From: Paralithodes platypus | Taxonomy: Eukaryota > Arthropoda > Malacostraca > Decapoda > Lithodidae | NCBI GenBank assembly: GCA_032716605.1 | Contig: CM064530.1 | Span: 7,435,158-7,499,157 of the forward strand | DNA: 64,000 nucleotides | Direction: 5' to 3' | Made by a program: the position numbers and the translations under genes | Shown here: positions 52,401 through 62,568 of the stretch, piece by piece | Layout of the letters: every line of letters starts with the position of its first letter | Position numbering within the stretch: the stretch's first letter is position 1 | Notes under the pieces: generated by a model | Database searches by the model: none | What the model was told of the DNA's origin: nothing | The model's input: only the letters and a program-made list of their open reading frames with translations

Positions 52401-55400
52401 AAGTAATAAACACCAGTTATCTGAACCTTCCCAGCCGCATCTATTTCTGGCGATAGTGGTGGCCTCTGCCCCACTACCGGCAGAGATGGTCCACCTCCAG
52501 TGACTCTTTGCCAAAGTAAACACTCTCGAGCCGGTCATTGAACACAAGCTTACCTTTGCATACAAATGTCTCGACTTTGGATTTCTTCTTCGGCAGAGGC
52601 CCCTTTATTCCAGTACAGTGATTCTTCCCATGGTGTACCCAGCAGCAGCACCACACTGAATTGAGTTCACGACCACCCCTTTTCTGCATACTGCACATGG
52701 GTATACAGTACACCACTTTTTTTATACCTTTCCAAGCCCTAATCTACTGTGTAATACCTTGGTTTTATTTATATTAACTGTTGATCCTTTACTTGCCATG
52801 CCCTCTCTCCATCTTCTGAACTTGGCCTTGGCATCCCGCACACTATCTGCGATCAGTACTAGGTTATCTGCGTACAGCAGTTTCCAGGGACGCCAAGCTC
52901 TAAAATCTACAGATAGTGCTTCATATTTATTCTATCTATCTATCTATTGCCTGACGCCGTGATCCCCGAAGGGGTGGCCACGAACGAACCGCCCCATGCA
53001 CCTCTGTCCCCAGTCAGTCGACGCCCCTCCCCCCAACCAGCACCGCCTTCGTTCATGTACTTCCTCACTCCATCCTTCCACCTCTCATTCGGTCTACCTC
53101 TCCCTCTCTGTCCCTCCACCTCGCTCTCGTACACCCTCTTAGTCATTCTCTCGCTTTCCATATGTTCCATATGGCCGAACCATCTCAAGTTGTTCCTTTT
53201 CACACTTTCCAGCACATCTACCTCCACACCACACCTCCTTCTTACTTCCTCATTAGTCTGTCTATCTCTCCATGTAACTCCGCACGCACTCCTTAACCCG
53301 GCAAGCGCGATAGGCCTCACGGAAGGCTTCCTATAGGGAACGCGATAGGCCTCACGGAAGCAAGACCATAAAAAAAGCCTTCCAAAAAAAAAAGGGCCTA
53401 TCAAAACAAAGGAATTTGTCTCTAGGTGAGATAATTCCCCTCCAGTACTCATCCATGTAAATCTCACCCACCCCCCTCCCCTTCTTCCCCACCTTATTCC
53501 CCCCCTCCCTCCCCTCCTCAATTATCACCTATTTTTCCTCTTATTATCATCATTTATCGGTTATTTTTCTCTCCCGCGATAATGTAGCACAAGTGGGTTG
53601 CAGAAAAGATCGTTATGTAACACCCAGACACCAGCCCACACCGCCCCGCTCGTCTCAGTTACCTCACAGACAGCGAGAGAGGAGGGTTGCCTGTGGCTCT
53701 CTCTCGCCTGAGATTATGACCGGGTGGCCAATATCTTAGTTTTTCACCACCCAAATGCTTTTCCCACTTATTTTAGCACTCTTGAAGGTTCATATATACA
53801 TCATATATGTAAAATAAAAGCATACCGAAAACAAATAATGCTCTATATTGTAAATATAACGAATTCTGTCAGAATCCAAGGCTAGAAATACACAAATAAC
53901 TACCCTAGCCCCTAGGTCTATTTCGCGCTTGTCAGGTTAAGTAATTAATTTCCACTGCTCTCACTCTTGGTCCGAGTCTCTCAACCAACGTCCATGCTTC
54001 GCTTCCGTAAGTCAGTGTCGGGATTACCACACTGTCATGCAAGGACTTCTTCACTTCCATATTGACCACCCTATTTCTTGTTACTGCTTTTAGCGTTCCT
54101 ACAACCCTCTTCCCCTGTTGTACCCTCTCCCGCACTTCTTCATCCATAGTCCCATCTTTACTCAACACACTGCCCAGATACTTAAAAGAGTTGACGATCT
54201 CCATAGCCTGACCGTTCAGATTTACCTCACACTCTGTGACTTCACCCCTTTCGAAGACCATAACCTTGCTCTTCCCCGCATTTACCTTCAAATTCCGTTT
54301 TTCGCACACTGTTCCAAACTCATTTACCAGACCCTGCAACTCCCATTCATTATCACTCATCAGAACTGTATCATCCGCAAACAGCAGTATAGGTAGCTTC
54401 CACTCAATTCCCTCCCTTTTCAGCGATACACCAACATCCACTGCTCTTGATAGTATTTCTTTCACGACTCCATCCATATATACAGTAAACAACCACGGGG
54501 ACATCACACTTATTATTCATATTTATTACTCTAGGAAATTCTTTAGTATAATTTCTAGTATGATGTTTAGTTTGGACTGACCATTAGCCAACGGTAGGCT
54601 CGATGATAGAGCTCCGGCTCCTTGTACTCTCGCTTCTCATCCAGGAGTCTGGAAGTAGAGGAATACAATTAGTTAATGATTGTAAATAAAAAATTTGTAG
54701 AATTCTTTAAATTAAATTAATTACAGGTAAATTGGTAATCAGGTACGAAAAGGGATAGCTCAACTCCCTTTGATATACATCATTTTGCCATTAACACACT
54801 GTTTCATTACTCAATTTATTAAAATGTTAAAGTTTAGAGAAGCAATTTATGCCAATTTACAATTATTTTGTCGAATAGAAGGATGAAAGTGAAAAATAAG
54901 GGGGAGGGGGGGGGGGGGGCTAGACAAATATACCAGTATTCTATTTCAACAAATTCTGTGCGTTTTTTCCATTTCAACTGCACATATCAACCTGTACTGT
55001 TAGGTTAAATGTTAAAATTAGTTTAGATACAATGGTTGAAACGGTCTACCATTTTTTTTTTTTTTTTTTTTTTTTTCTATATTCCAACTTACTTCCTCTC
55101 GGGCATAGGCTGAGAGCCCTAACATTCACCGATTTACAATGAACAGTGAAGCCCGTGAGGTCTTGTTCCAGTCTAGGGAGTGAGACATGTGAAGCACGTA
55201 GAGTACAACGAGCACCTGCCATCTTGCCTTCACATGAGGCACGGTGCTCACTCATGGCCCGAAACGACCCCATCTCTGAAGCCACCTCGTTCCCGTGCTT
55301 CACTGTCTCACCCCATACACTCGGACTCTCACACTTACACACACACAACGCCACCTGTTGAGCAGATAACTCACCAGGCATTGCACCCCTATAGCATATT

Positions 55401-58131
55401 TTGAATATGGGAATATTCATACAGTGCTATTTAATCAGGGAACAATGAGGGTATTTTATTGACGTTTCGGTGGGCTTTGTGGTAATGCACTGATACTAGG
55501 TACAGCACAAATTCCATCCCAATAATATCTTCCCATTGATACATCGGGATTTGAACCCGGGACCTTTGGATTACCAGGCCAGAGGCAAGACCACTCCACC
55601 ACACCTCCCCTAAGTTGAATTGACAAGATGATAAACTAAAACCAACTAATGACTGACTGTTTGATGAAGTCCCTGATGCGCTTCTGTGTGGAGACCAACA
55701 TATCATCGTTGACATATTCTCCTTCCTCCAAGACCACATTCATCAGGAATCGCACCTTGTTGATCTGAACATTAAATTAACATTTTAAATAGAAACTTCT
55801 GTAAATTTTAATAACTTTTATTTTTTATATTTTTTTAATAACCTAGCCTGTTTTTGCACCACACACTTATCCAATATTTAACTCTTTGGCCACGGGCATT
55901 TAATCACGCTACCAGTTGCCCTACCCGGGCATATTTGGGGAAAATACTGTACTGTAAGATTGTGTTCTTTTATTTCATAAACAAATATATTTTAGTAAGC
56001 GTTATTTCCACATAGTGATTTTGATAAGTTATTTTGCCTTTATATTGTCTTTGTCCACGTTTTGGTTTGTTTAGTTTGCAAGTTTTACATTTTCATTTTA
56101 ATTGTATACCAGCTGTATCTCTGTAAATAATATACATACAATAACCAACCAAATATCATGATAATTTACCTTCATTCAGCTTGACAATGGTGAAAAATGC
56201 AGCTTTGTGGATAGTCTGGTTGCCATGTGAGCAATGCGAGAGGAATGGCAACTTACCGCTAGCTTGAGCGTGCATGCGTGCGTGTATCGATGTCGTGGGT
56301 GGGGCGAGACATACTCACTCACTCACTGTCACTCAGTTCACTCATTGACGAAGGCAAGAGGTGCACTGATGCATGTTGCCGCTCTGTTGCACGATAGGAG
56401 GGAGGGGGGGGGGGGAGGAGGAGACGATTATAGGCGCTTATGAGTGGCCAATAGGGCCCACAAAAAAATGTAATTGCATGGAGGGAACATCTATCAAATG
56501 TAGTGTTCGCCACCTGCAAGTGGCACCGATGAGCATGCCACCCTTCGGTATTTTTCATAAGATTTATTTCCCTAGACAGGTTGCCAACCAATGGGATGAG
56601 TCCCATCCACTTGTCTTTTTATAAGGTTTGTCTTTTTATAAGGTTGTCTCCCCCAGATGGGTTGCTGACGAATCCCATCCACCCGAATTTTTATCAGGTT
56701 GTTGTTGTTGTTGTTGTTCCCTAAGCTGCCTGGCCGAACAGCCCCGAGTCCCTGAGGAAGGCCACATCCCGGGCAGGTGTCGACAACGGAGTCATCCAGT
56801 CTCTTCTGATAGCTCAGGAGAGCTGGATGGTGTCCGCATCTCAGCCTGGCCAGGTGGACTCTGTCCTCGCGAGGAAGGGAGGATTCGGAAGGATGGATTT
56901 CGGGAGGTCGTGCTTGCAGCTGCGTGTTGTCTGGGAGTGAGTGGATGGATCGGTGAGAGATATGAGTATGGATGTGCTTCTGGAAGTTGGTTCGGGGTGG
57001 GCAGGGAGGGAGAGAGGACAGTAATTGTGTGTGATACCGTGTGCTGGGTGTTGTTTTGATATTTCTTGGTGTCTGTGGGTGTGTTGCCATGTAGTTTAGT
57101 GGGTGGTCCTGGTTCGTGGAGGCTGCTGCCAAGAATTGAGTGCCTCTCATGTCCAGATGGTCTTTGACTTTGAGGATTTTGATTTCTTGATGTAGGTGAT
57201 TTGTGGGTGCAGTAGCTGTGCAGCCTGTAATGATCTTCAGGGCTTTGTTTTGAATAGTCTGTAAGGTCTTATGATGTGTTTCAGCTAGGTTAGAAGCCCA
57301 GACTGGGCTTGCGTATTCAGGTTGTATCCCCTAGATAGGTTGCCGACCATGGCTGACGAGTCCCTTCCACTCGTCACCGGCGATTGTAGCACAAAAAGTG
57401 TAGGAGGCCATATGGCATTAGCCGGGTTTAAATGACTGATTATGCTAAGACTTGAAAGTAGGAACAAAACTTATTAATATTATGTCAGCATATATATACC
57501 TCCAAGTCCTATCTCTCCAGTATGACCATCTGATTTTCCTAGCCGGCGGCGCTTGTGGTATTTTGGCGCCACCGACTGGGAGGCTCTACAGCTGTACCGG
57601 TACTTCTTTGACATTCCCTGGAATTATTTTTTGCTTCCATGGTCGAAGACACTCGGAGAGTGCTGTCTGCTTTACTGAGGTAATATAATAAAGTTTTTAT
57701 TAAATGACAAAATTGTTAGTACGGACCGTAATGAGATCATCCTGAGAGAGTGTGATATCAAATGGCACCTCCATGTCATCATCAGGGTAGATGGCTGCAC
57801 CGGTCCTGTCGTCACAACCAAGGCCCATCAGAGCCCCTGTGTAGTGGGTCCCAGCCTTGTTCACTCTGTGGGAAACACAACAATTCAATTCAGATCCTTG
57901 CCTCATTAAGTGGATAGGGAGAGGTTATGATTGGAAAGGTTAGAATGAAATATAAACAAAATGGAACTGTATGTAGGTACCGGTACAGTATGTATATACA
58001 TACATACTCAGGCACATATCCCGTAGCTGTGGGTGGCTGACTCTAGACATTATATATACTGTACCGGCATATATACAGTATATATATATATATATTTAAT
58101 AGAATATACCCGGTATATATACATGTATACA

Positions 58132-58188
<57 letters not shown>

Positions 58189-61100
58189 GGTATATATATA
58201 TATTTTTTTTTAAATTCATCTATCTATCCATCTATCTATTGCCTGACGCCGTGATCCCCGAAGGGGTAGCCACGAACGAACCGCCCCCATGCACCTCTGT
58301 CCCCAGTCAGTCGACGCCCCTCCCGCCAACCAGCACCGCCTTCGTTCATGTACTCCATCCTTCCACCTCTCATTCGGTCTACCTCTCCCTCTCTGTCCCT
58401 CCACCTCGCTCTCGTACACCTTCTTAGTCACTCTCTCGCTTTCCATACGTTCCATATGGCCGAACCATCTCAAGTTGTTCCTTTTCACACTTTCCAGCAC
58501 ATCTACCTCCACACCACACCTCCTTCTTACTTCCTCATTAGTCTGTCTATCCCTCCATGTAACTCCACACGCACTCCTTATCATTAGTTTATATTGGACT
58601 AAAATAATTTTAGCTGTTAAATGAATTAAAAACTATGATTGTGGTCTAACAACTAATCACCTTATATAAAACCTGCTTGTTACTTACACACAAATATTTT
58701 TACTCTACTCCTGACAATATTACCAAAGCAGCTAAACTTCATTAGATGCGCAAATTCTCCCCCAAAAATATGTTGTGAGGAGCTATCCTAGGCCGGGAAT
58801 TGAACCCAGGACCCCTCGCATATGAAGCAAATTCTCTACCATTTAGACCAATAGACATCTGGCCTGGTTGGCTCGAGCATATTTCCGCATCTTATTTTCC
58901 ATGTAGGCTATTGCCACAATTTCTGGCCTTTACAATATATGTCACGTGACTGCCTCAATTTAATAAAATATTTGGTTTAGGCAAATATAAGTATAAAAGA
59001 GTTGATATAGTCAAGTAGTTAATCCACAGGGCAACAGTCTTAAATTAAAATTAAAATGTAAAACTTGCAAACTAAACAAACCAAAATTGGGACAAGGACA
59101 ATATAAAGTCAAATTAAATTATCAAAATCGCTATGTGGAAACAACGCTTACTAAAATGAAAATTATTAAATAAAAGAACACAATCCACCACATAGGGTGT
59201 ACATTACTACATGAGCAAGTTAATCTGTTTCCCAAGCAAACTAATCGCACATATAACAACGCACTATCGTCACGTTAAAGGAAGTAGTCAAGTTTGGGAA
59301 GTCCGGGACGTTCTGGCAAATTTTACTAAACTGTTACTGTTTACTAAAATGTTAGGAACGGCCTTCCTCTCCTTTTGAAATTAATAGACATAAATTGTAC
59401 CGGTAGTTTCATATAGAATTTAGTAGAACATCCTGAACTTCCCAAATTGACTAATTCCTTGAACATGACGAGTGTGTGTTGGTACAGTATATGTGTGATT
59501 TATTTGGGAAACAGACTCACTTGCTCATGTAGTGATATACACCCTATGTGGTGGTTTTGTATTAATTTTTATAATATCTTTTATCTTTATATTGTGTCGT
59601 CCCTATTATAGTTTGTTAATTTTGCACGTTTTACAATATAATTTCCATGTTGTAAGATAGATACAGGTATGTATTAGGTAGGTCCAAGTCATCTAATAGG
59701 ATTCGAACCCACTTCCCTAGTGACTTACAGCATTGCCTTTGTATAAGGCTGTAAATCAATGTACTACAGTCAGACCTGCCAATACACGAGTTTTCAATCC
59801 ACGAAATTGCTAATACATGAGCAGAGGTCCAAAATAAACATTACCAAAATCTTTCAAAATACGAAGATGTACTTACAACATGCGAATCGAGCGCCGAAAT
59901 ACGGGCATTTCCGCTGTGTTTACCTAATGCGCGGTGTCGGCGTTGCGGGATACGCCAGTCTTACAGCTACCTCGGAGCAGAACGGAAGGTTACTCGTTCA
60001 TTAAGCCACGAAATAACAAGCTAATAACCCTCAAGATTAAGTTATATTTAGTTGTTATAGTTATAGAAGTTATATTTTCTTATTATTTTGATGATTATAT
60101 CCACCATTTTAGGCAATTGACGGGGAGAAATAGGCCAAAAAAAAAATCATTCTCGGAGTCGGTGCCGCCCATAAGCAATTATTCCCATAAGATGCATTAT
60201 TTCTAATACGCGAGGCCTTGTGCCGCCCATAAACTCGTGTATTGGCAGGCTTGAATGTATAAGGAAATCTCAACAGCTATTAATTTATTGACCCTATCAT
60301 CACATACCTGAGCTCAGCAATGGGAGAAAAGAGGAGGAAGCAGACAGAGGTGATGCCGGGGATAGAAGGCATCAAGGTGGTGTTACGCAGTGTCACGCTA
60401 GACTCGGAGGCATCTAGGGATACACCTGACGACAGTAGAAATCTACAAAGAAAAAGTTCATTTATTCAAGAATCTACTGGGAAATTATTATTTAGAAAGC
60501 TGTAGATGTCCTACTTTGTAGGCTTAAAGAGCCCTCTCTGGTTTCAAGAAGCTAGGAACAGCAAAAGGGCAGTCCTAGAGGAAACTTATTTGAGGTTACA
60601 AGTTTGACACCCAAAGGGATGAAAGAAAAACCTAATACTGTCCTTATTAGTGGTTCTGGAATCTATGATGTAAGGCCTATATAATAATATGGCTCCACCT
60701 TGTCCTTCATCAAGGGGATTAACTGACCACACTCGTCAGCATTAATAAACATAACTCTTATGGGATGCTATAAAAAATGCTAAGAAACATTAGAATTGGA
60801 TACTACTAATAGAAGTAAAATAGAAAAAATACAAATTTGAATCGCAGGGTTTCATTATCCTGTGCGCTTCCCTTTCCTCTGTACACCCCCTTGCATCCCT
60901 TCAAATGTTTATATCAAGATGAGCAGATGGAAGGGGAAGGTTGGGAGGGAACTAAATGTCATAGACTTCGGAAACACTAATAAATATTAGGTTTCCATTT
61001 CTTCCCTTCAGGTGTCAAACCCGTATTATATGTCATTGACGTTATAGTGACTCCTTAAAGGTGAATTCCAGGGATGAAACCTATTCAAACTACAATGTCC

Positions 61101-62095
61101 ATTGGGATCTGCTTGGTTTTAGGTACAGTACATGATACTGAAGAACTTTTATCAATTTGTTTTAACAATATAGAAATATAGCTTATCTAAATTATTTTAT
61201 GTGGCGCGAACTGGCGTGTTTACCATGACGTAACTGTAGCCAATGGCGGGAACTCTCGACATGGGAAATGGGTGAATCTGTATTTTTTTTTTATTTGAGA
61301 AACTCTTATAATTTGTATGCATGTTTACAGCTCAACATTTGGCTTCACCACTGTCTGGTCAAGGGACCGCGATATATAAATTGAACAGAAAACGATATTA
61401 TCATTACGAAATAGGCCTTAGAACAGAGTTCCCTCCCGGGCTAAACATGCATAAACAATGCATGTATGTTAATTGCTGGCGAGCTGGGATTATTTCTTGA
61501 TGTGCACCACATCATCAGGACGTTGGTCGATCTTTTGCATAGTGAGTATTGAATTGAAAGGTATTAATTACGAAAAACAGACCTCACTGTTCAGGACCGC
61601 ATATCTTATTTACAAACGGCGTCTCTACACAATGGAGTCACTCCAGCTGGCTGAAAATGCCAATTCGTCACCAACGACTATATATATTAGTATTTTGTTC
61701 TGGAGTTTAATGGAATTATATCGATATTGCCCATATACATATTACAGTAGGCCTATATTCATGCCAAGTTATGAGCCTGCATTAATCTTTGTTTTTTCGT
61801 TCATCCCTGTAGTTCACCTTTAATAATGGTCTTTGATGTATCGAAGTTTATATAATTAATTTTATCATGTGGATTCTGAGGGTGAAATGCATAGGAGTTC
61901 TGCAGGTACAACAGAATGCATACTGACAATGTGTATATTTTATGTGTCTCACCTGTCATGTGGGTTCTGAGGCTCGAGGTCAATGGCAGTGGAGTTAACA
62001 GAAGAGGTTTCAATTCTGACGCTCTTGGTCTCCCCAGTGCGTGTCAGAGCTCGGAATTTTAGCAGCAGAGGAGAGTCTGGACCCCGCAGCCGGGC
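49308..62095 (-). CDS. TDRD9/spindle-E-like gene, C-terminal seven exons (5' part outside window)
   Basis: Exons 62095-61953, 60442-60308, 57865-57727, 55764-55658, 54648-54582, 51349-51192 and 49479-49308 join in phase to 921 nt (306 codons plus TAA). Most borders are GT/AG, though several donors are weak (GTCCGT, GTCAGT). The protein begins ARLRGPDSPLLLKFRALTRT, continues with VTLRNTTLMPSIPGITSVCF, then HYTGALMGLGCDDRTGAAIY, and ends with a C2H2 finger (CPLC ... HLSSNQH) and MHEAQQD. From memory, the SPLLLKF, TTLMPSIPG and YTGALMGLG blocks match the region after the Tudor domain of TDRD9/spindle-E, DExH-box RNA helicases of the piRNA pathway that act in germline nuage. The helicase and Tudor domains should lie beyond base 64000. 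Family identity is moderately sure; the exon structure is well supported. Confidence 0.72.
49523..49572. repeat. MITE end fragment
   Basis: TTAACCCCTTCAGCACCATG matches ends of the elements at 42088-42504. Its other end is lost at the LINE-A tail. Confidence 0.4.
49573..50505 (-). mobile_element. LINE-A 3'-end copy with (TTA)n tail
   Basis: The minus strand reads HSLVFSRVDYCNALLVGLPN (50487-50430), KKVQSVL, then after the TTAA element RAARLIFGVPPRTPTTSLHI, CLVTFKVLKFGKPRYLAELL and LKTFLFERSYDLER to 49770, then a 3' UTR and a (TTA)n tail at 49575-49594. It provides the empty sites for the insertions at 22566 and 23004. Confidence 0.85.
50162..50388. mobile_element. 227-bp TTAA-flanked MITE in LINE-A
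   Basis: TTAA at 50158-50161 and 50389-50392. Ends are CCCTCTCAAGACCATAGGAC and, reversed, CCCTCTCACATCCGGACGCA. The empty site CTGTTCTTAATAGGGCCGCA is present in the LINE-A copy at 22469-22488. No coding capacity. Confidence 0.85.
50570..51115 (-). repeat. Repeat R1 copy interrupted by a tRNA-like SINE
   Basis: Reverse of the R1 unit (TTTTGGTTCG near 50590, CACATAGCGATTTTGATTAG near 50890, GTGATGTACACCCTATGTGG near 50960, CTAATTCCTTGAACGTGACG near 51045). The inserted SINE at 50735-50860 (-) has A-box-like TGGTGTAGTGACTAGCGT and B-box-like GGGATCGCGCC. Confidence 0.7.
51192..51349 (-). CDS. TDRD9-like exon
   Basis: Acceptor CTTTCTCCAG, donor CA|GTAAGT, phase 2. Encodes VPEDDVLRPETGGALEDPES, then HCGVFLRPISLFARHKTQLD. 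Confidence 0.88.
51910..52925 (-). mobile_element. LINE-C copy 3, diverged 3' part
   Basis: The minus strand reads FYYLGDTISAGSGAEATTIA-like residues broken across frames at 52510-52440, then LPLKGKVYTSCVRSATTYAS (52385-52330), and an upstream piece with LITDSVRDAKAKFRRW-like residues near 52860-52810. The 3' UTR with TAATGGTGGCGCTCCAGGCA is at 51963-51982. Heavily frameshifted. Confidence 0.7.
52931..54507 (-). mobile_element. LINE-D copy, 5'-truncated, carrying a TTAA element
   Basis: (TCTA)n at 52931-52949 is the 3' tail. Coding from 54507: MMSPWLFTVYMDGVVKEILS, LLFADDTVLMSDNEWELQ, NSFKYLGSVLSKDGTMDEE, to 53941; after the insertion RSACGVTWRDRQTNEEVRRR and NNLRWFGHMEHMESERMTK to 52950. 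About 97% like 62583-63998. The open frame that reads through 53521-52940 is a chimera of MITE and LINE. Confidence 0.88.
53297..53936 (+). mobile_element. 640-bp TTAA-flanked MITE, copy 2
   Basis: TTAA at 53293-53296 and 53937-53940, and the same 640-bp length as 23004-23643. A near-empty site, CACTCCTTAGGTAATTCATT, is in the LINE-D copy at 62926-62945 (the target base differs: TTAG). Same orientation and subterminal duplicates (CGCGATAGGCCTCACGGAAG) as copy 1. Confidence 0.85.
54582..54648 (-). CDS. TDRD9-like exon (short)
   Basis: Acceptor CTCTACTTCCAG, donor ATG|GTCAGT. 67 nt encoding LLDEKREYKEPELYHRAYRW and LM. Confidence 0.82.
55058..55620 (-). mobile_element. Long-body tRNA-derived SINE, complete
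   Basis: On the minus strand a tRNA-like head at about 55620-55545 has A-box-like TGGTGGAGTGGTCTTG and B-box GGGTTCAAATCC. A roughly 460-bp body and a 21-base A tail at 55054-55076 follow. The body keeps a 124-codon frame (55420-55046). Second copy at 18838-19345. It lies in a TDRD9-like intron, about 40 bp from the exon at 55658. Confidence 0.8.
55658..55764 (-). CDS. TDRD9-like exon
   Basis: Acceptor TTTAATGTTCAG, donor CA|GTCAGT. Encodes INKVRFLMNVVLEEGEYVND and DMLVSTQKRIRDFIKQ. Confidence 0.87.
55960..56110 (+). repeat. Repeat R1 (partial)
   Basis: AGATTGTGTTCTTTTATTTC, GTAAGCGTTATTTCCACATA and TTTTGGTTTGTTTAGTTTGC match 8480-8620. Confidence 0.65.
56565..56700 (+). repeat. Repeat R2 units in tandem
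   Basis: CCCTAGACAGGTTGCCAACC, then CCCAGATGGGTTGCTGACGA: two diverged units with TCCCATCCAC after each. A further unit lies at 57328-57380. They flank LINE-E on both sides. Confidence 0.6.
56698..57300 (-). mobile_element. LINE-E 3' part with (CAA)n tail
   Basis: The minus strand reads REDRVHLARLRCGHHPALLS, then YQKRLDDSVVDTCPGCG, the end of a jockey/I-type ORF2 after its RNase H region. The sequence CGGGGCTGTTCGGCCAGGCA and (CAA)n follow. That end is shared with SINE-beta. Confidence 0.75.
57727..57865 (-). CDS. TDRD9-like exon
   Basis: Acceptor GTTTCCCACAG, donor ACG|GTCCGT (non-consensus after GT). Encodes VNKAGTHYTGALMGLGCDDR, then DMEVPFDITLSQDDLIT. Confidence 0.87.
58078..58206. repeat. 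(TA)n microsatellite
   Basis: Long TA runs with a few CCGG and GTAC interruptions, directly before a LINE-D tail. Confidence 0.95.
58212..58582 (-). mobile_element. LINE-D copy, 3' end only
   Basis: From 58579 the minus strand reads RSACGVTWRDRQTNEEVRRR, NNLRWFGHMERMESERVTK and RGRGRPNERWKDGV, with a 10-base deletion near 58350, then a (TCTA)n tail. It begins exactly at the TTAA/TTAG point where the 53297 element inserted in its sister copy, probably by chance. Confidence 0.88.
58785..58862 (-). repeat. tRNA-like SINE head
   Basis: Reverse strand: GGTCTAAATGGTAGAGAATT (A-box) and GGGTTCAATTCC (B-box), a 13-base AT-rich anticodon-arm region between. No 3' tail recognised. Could be a decayed tRNA gene. 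Confidence 0.5.
59045..59650. repeat. Two R1 copies in inverted orientation
   Basis: 59045-59345 (-) and 59425-59650 (+) pair as a foldback with roughly 80 bp between: CACATAGGGTGTACATTACT at 59189 against AGTGATATACACCCTATGTG at 59531, and AGTCAAGTTTGGGAAGTCCG at 59286 against the reverse of 59443-59462. Confidence 0.75.
59690..59764 (-). repeat. tRNA-like SINE relic
   Basis: Reverse strand B-box GGGTTCGAATCC at about 59710, with a degenerate A-box region near 59745-59764. Confidence 0.45.
59767..60257. mobile_element. TA-flanked MITE with pogo/mariner-like ends
   Basis: TA at 59765-59766 and 60258-60259. Ends are CAGTCAGACCTGCCAATACA and, reversed, CATTCAAGCCTGCCAATACA, continuing with CGAGTTT on both sides. 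491 bp. GTGCCGCCCATAA occurs twice near the right end. It lies 50 bp from the exon at 60308. Confidence 0.75.
60308..60442 (-). CDS. TDRD9-like exon
   Basis: Acceptor CTTTGTAG, donor AG|GTATGT. Encodes FLLSSGVSLDASESSVTLRN, then TTLMPSIPGITSVCFLLFSP and IAEL. Confidence 0.87.
60443..61050. other. Intronic stretch
   Basis: No exon or element recognised. Confidence 0.45.
61055..61360 (-). repeat. Dispersed repeat R4, copy 2
   Basis: Inverse of 30385-30690, including AAAACCAAGCAGATC and AGTTCCCGCCATTGG on the minus strand. Confidence 0.65.
61953..62095 (-). CDS. TDRD9-like exon (most upstream in window)
   Basis: Acceptor TTTTTTTCCCCCCAG, donor AG|GTGAGA. Encodes ARLRGPDSPLLLKFRALTRT, then GETKSVRIETSSVNSTAIDL and EPQNPHD. 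It enters in phase 0, so the preceding exon ends on a codon boundary. Confidence 0.87.
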
Positions 62096-62399
62096 CTGGG
62101 GGGAAAAAAAGAGGGGCATAAGGCAGTTAGATGTGAGAGTAAGGGTGATAATCTTACATATTGAGGAGCTTACTTTCCCTTTACTTGTATTTTTACTTGC
62201 GTCAAAATACCGAAGGTCTATGAATGATTGTTGGGGATCAGAGGTGGCAGGTAGCTAAGACAATTTTGATTTATCACCCTGTTTTTTTAGTTTTTTTTAG
62301 TTGTTAATGCAAGGTTGTGATGACGGCACTCCCTGCTGTACAATCAACTGCATCTCCGAGTCTCTAAAATTTGAGATAATTCCTCCGGATCTTATTCTA

Positions 62400-62480
62400 G
62401 GTCATTTGTGGGATAACCCAGATTCGAATCCCGGTGGATCACATACCGGTATATGCTTTCATTAATTTCATTGGAGGTGT
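62400..62480 (+). repeat. SINE S-alpha-like fragment
   Basis: B-box-like GATTCGAATCCCGGTGGATC followed by CTTTCATTAATTTCATTGG. Confidence 0.5.
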
Positions 62481-62568
62481 TTGGTGTTGTGGGGAAATTA
62501 ATAAAAAATATAGAATATAACATGCCTCACACAGTTAACCACACACTTCCTCTTCTTACTAATTTGCT

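Noticed and set aside
52947..53336. Long plus-strand frames antisense to LINE-C and LINE-D (52947, 54118, 62586, 63232, 15166, 9752)
   Set aside because: Shadows of the LINE proteins, present wherever the LINEs are.
52940..53521. 193-codon minus-strand open frame at 52940-53521
   Set aside because: It crosses the border of a TTAA element and LINE-D; the two halves match different repeats.
58033..58254. Frame rich in YIYI
   Set aside because: Translation of the (TA)n microsatellite.
58785..58862. tRNA gene candidate on the minus strand
   Set aside because: Box spacing is right but the arms do not pair convincingly by eye; kept as a SINE head.
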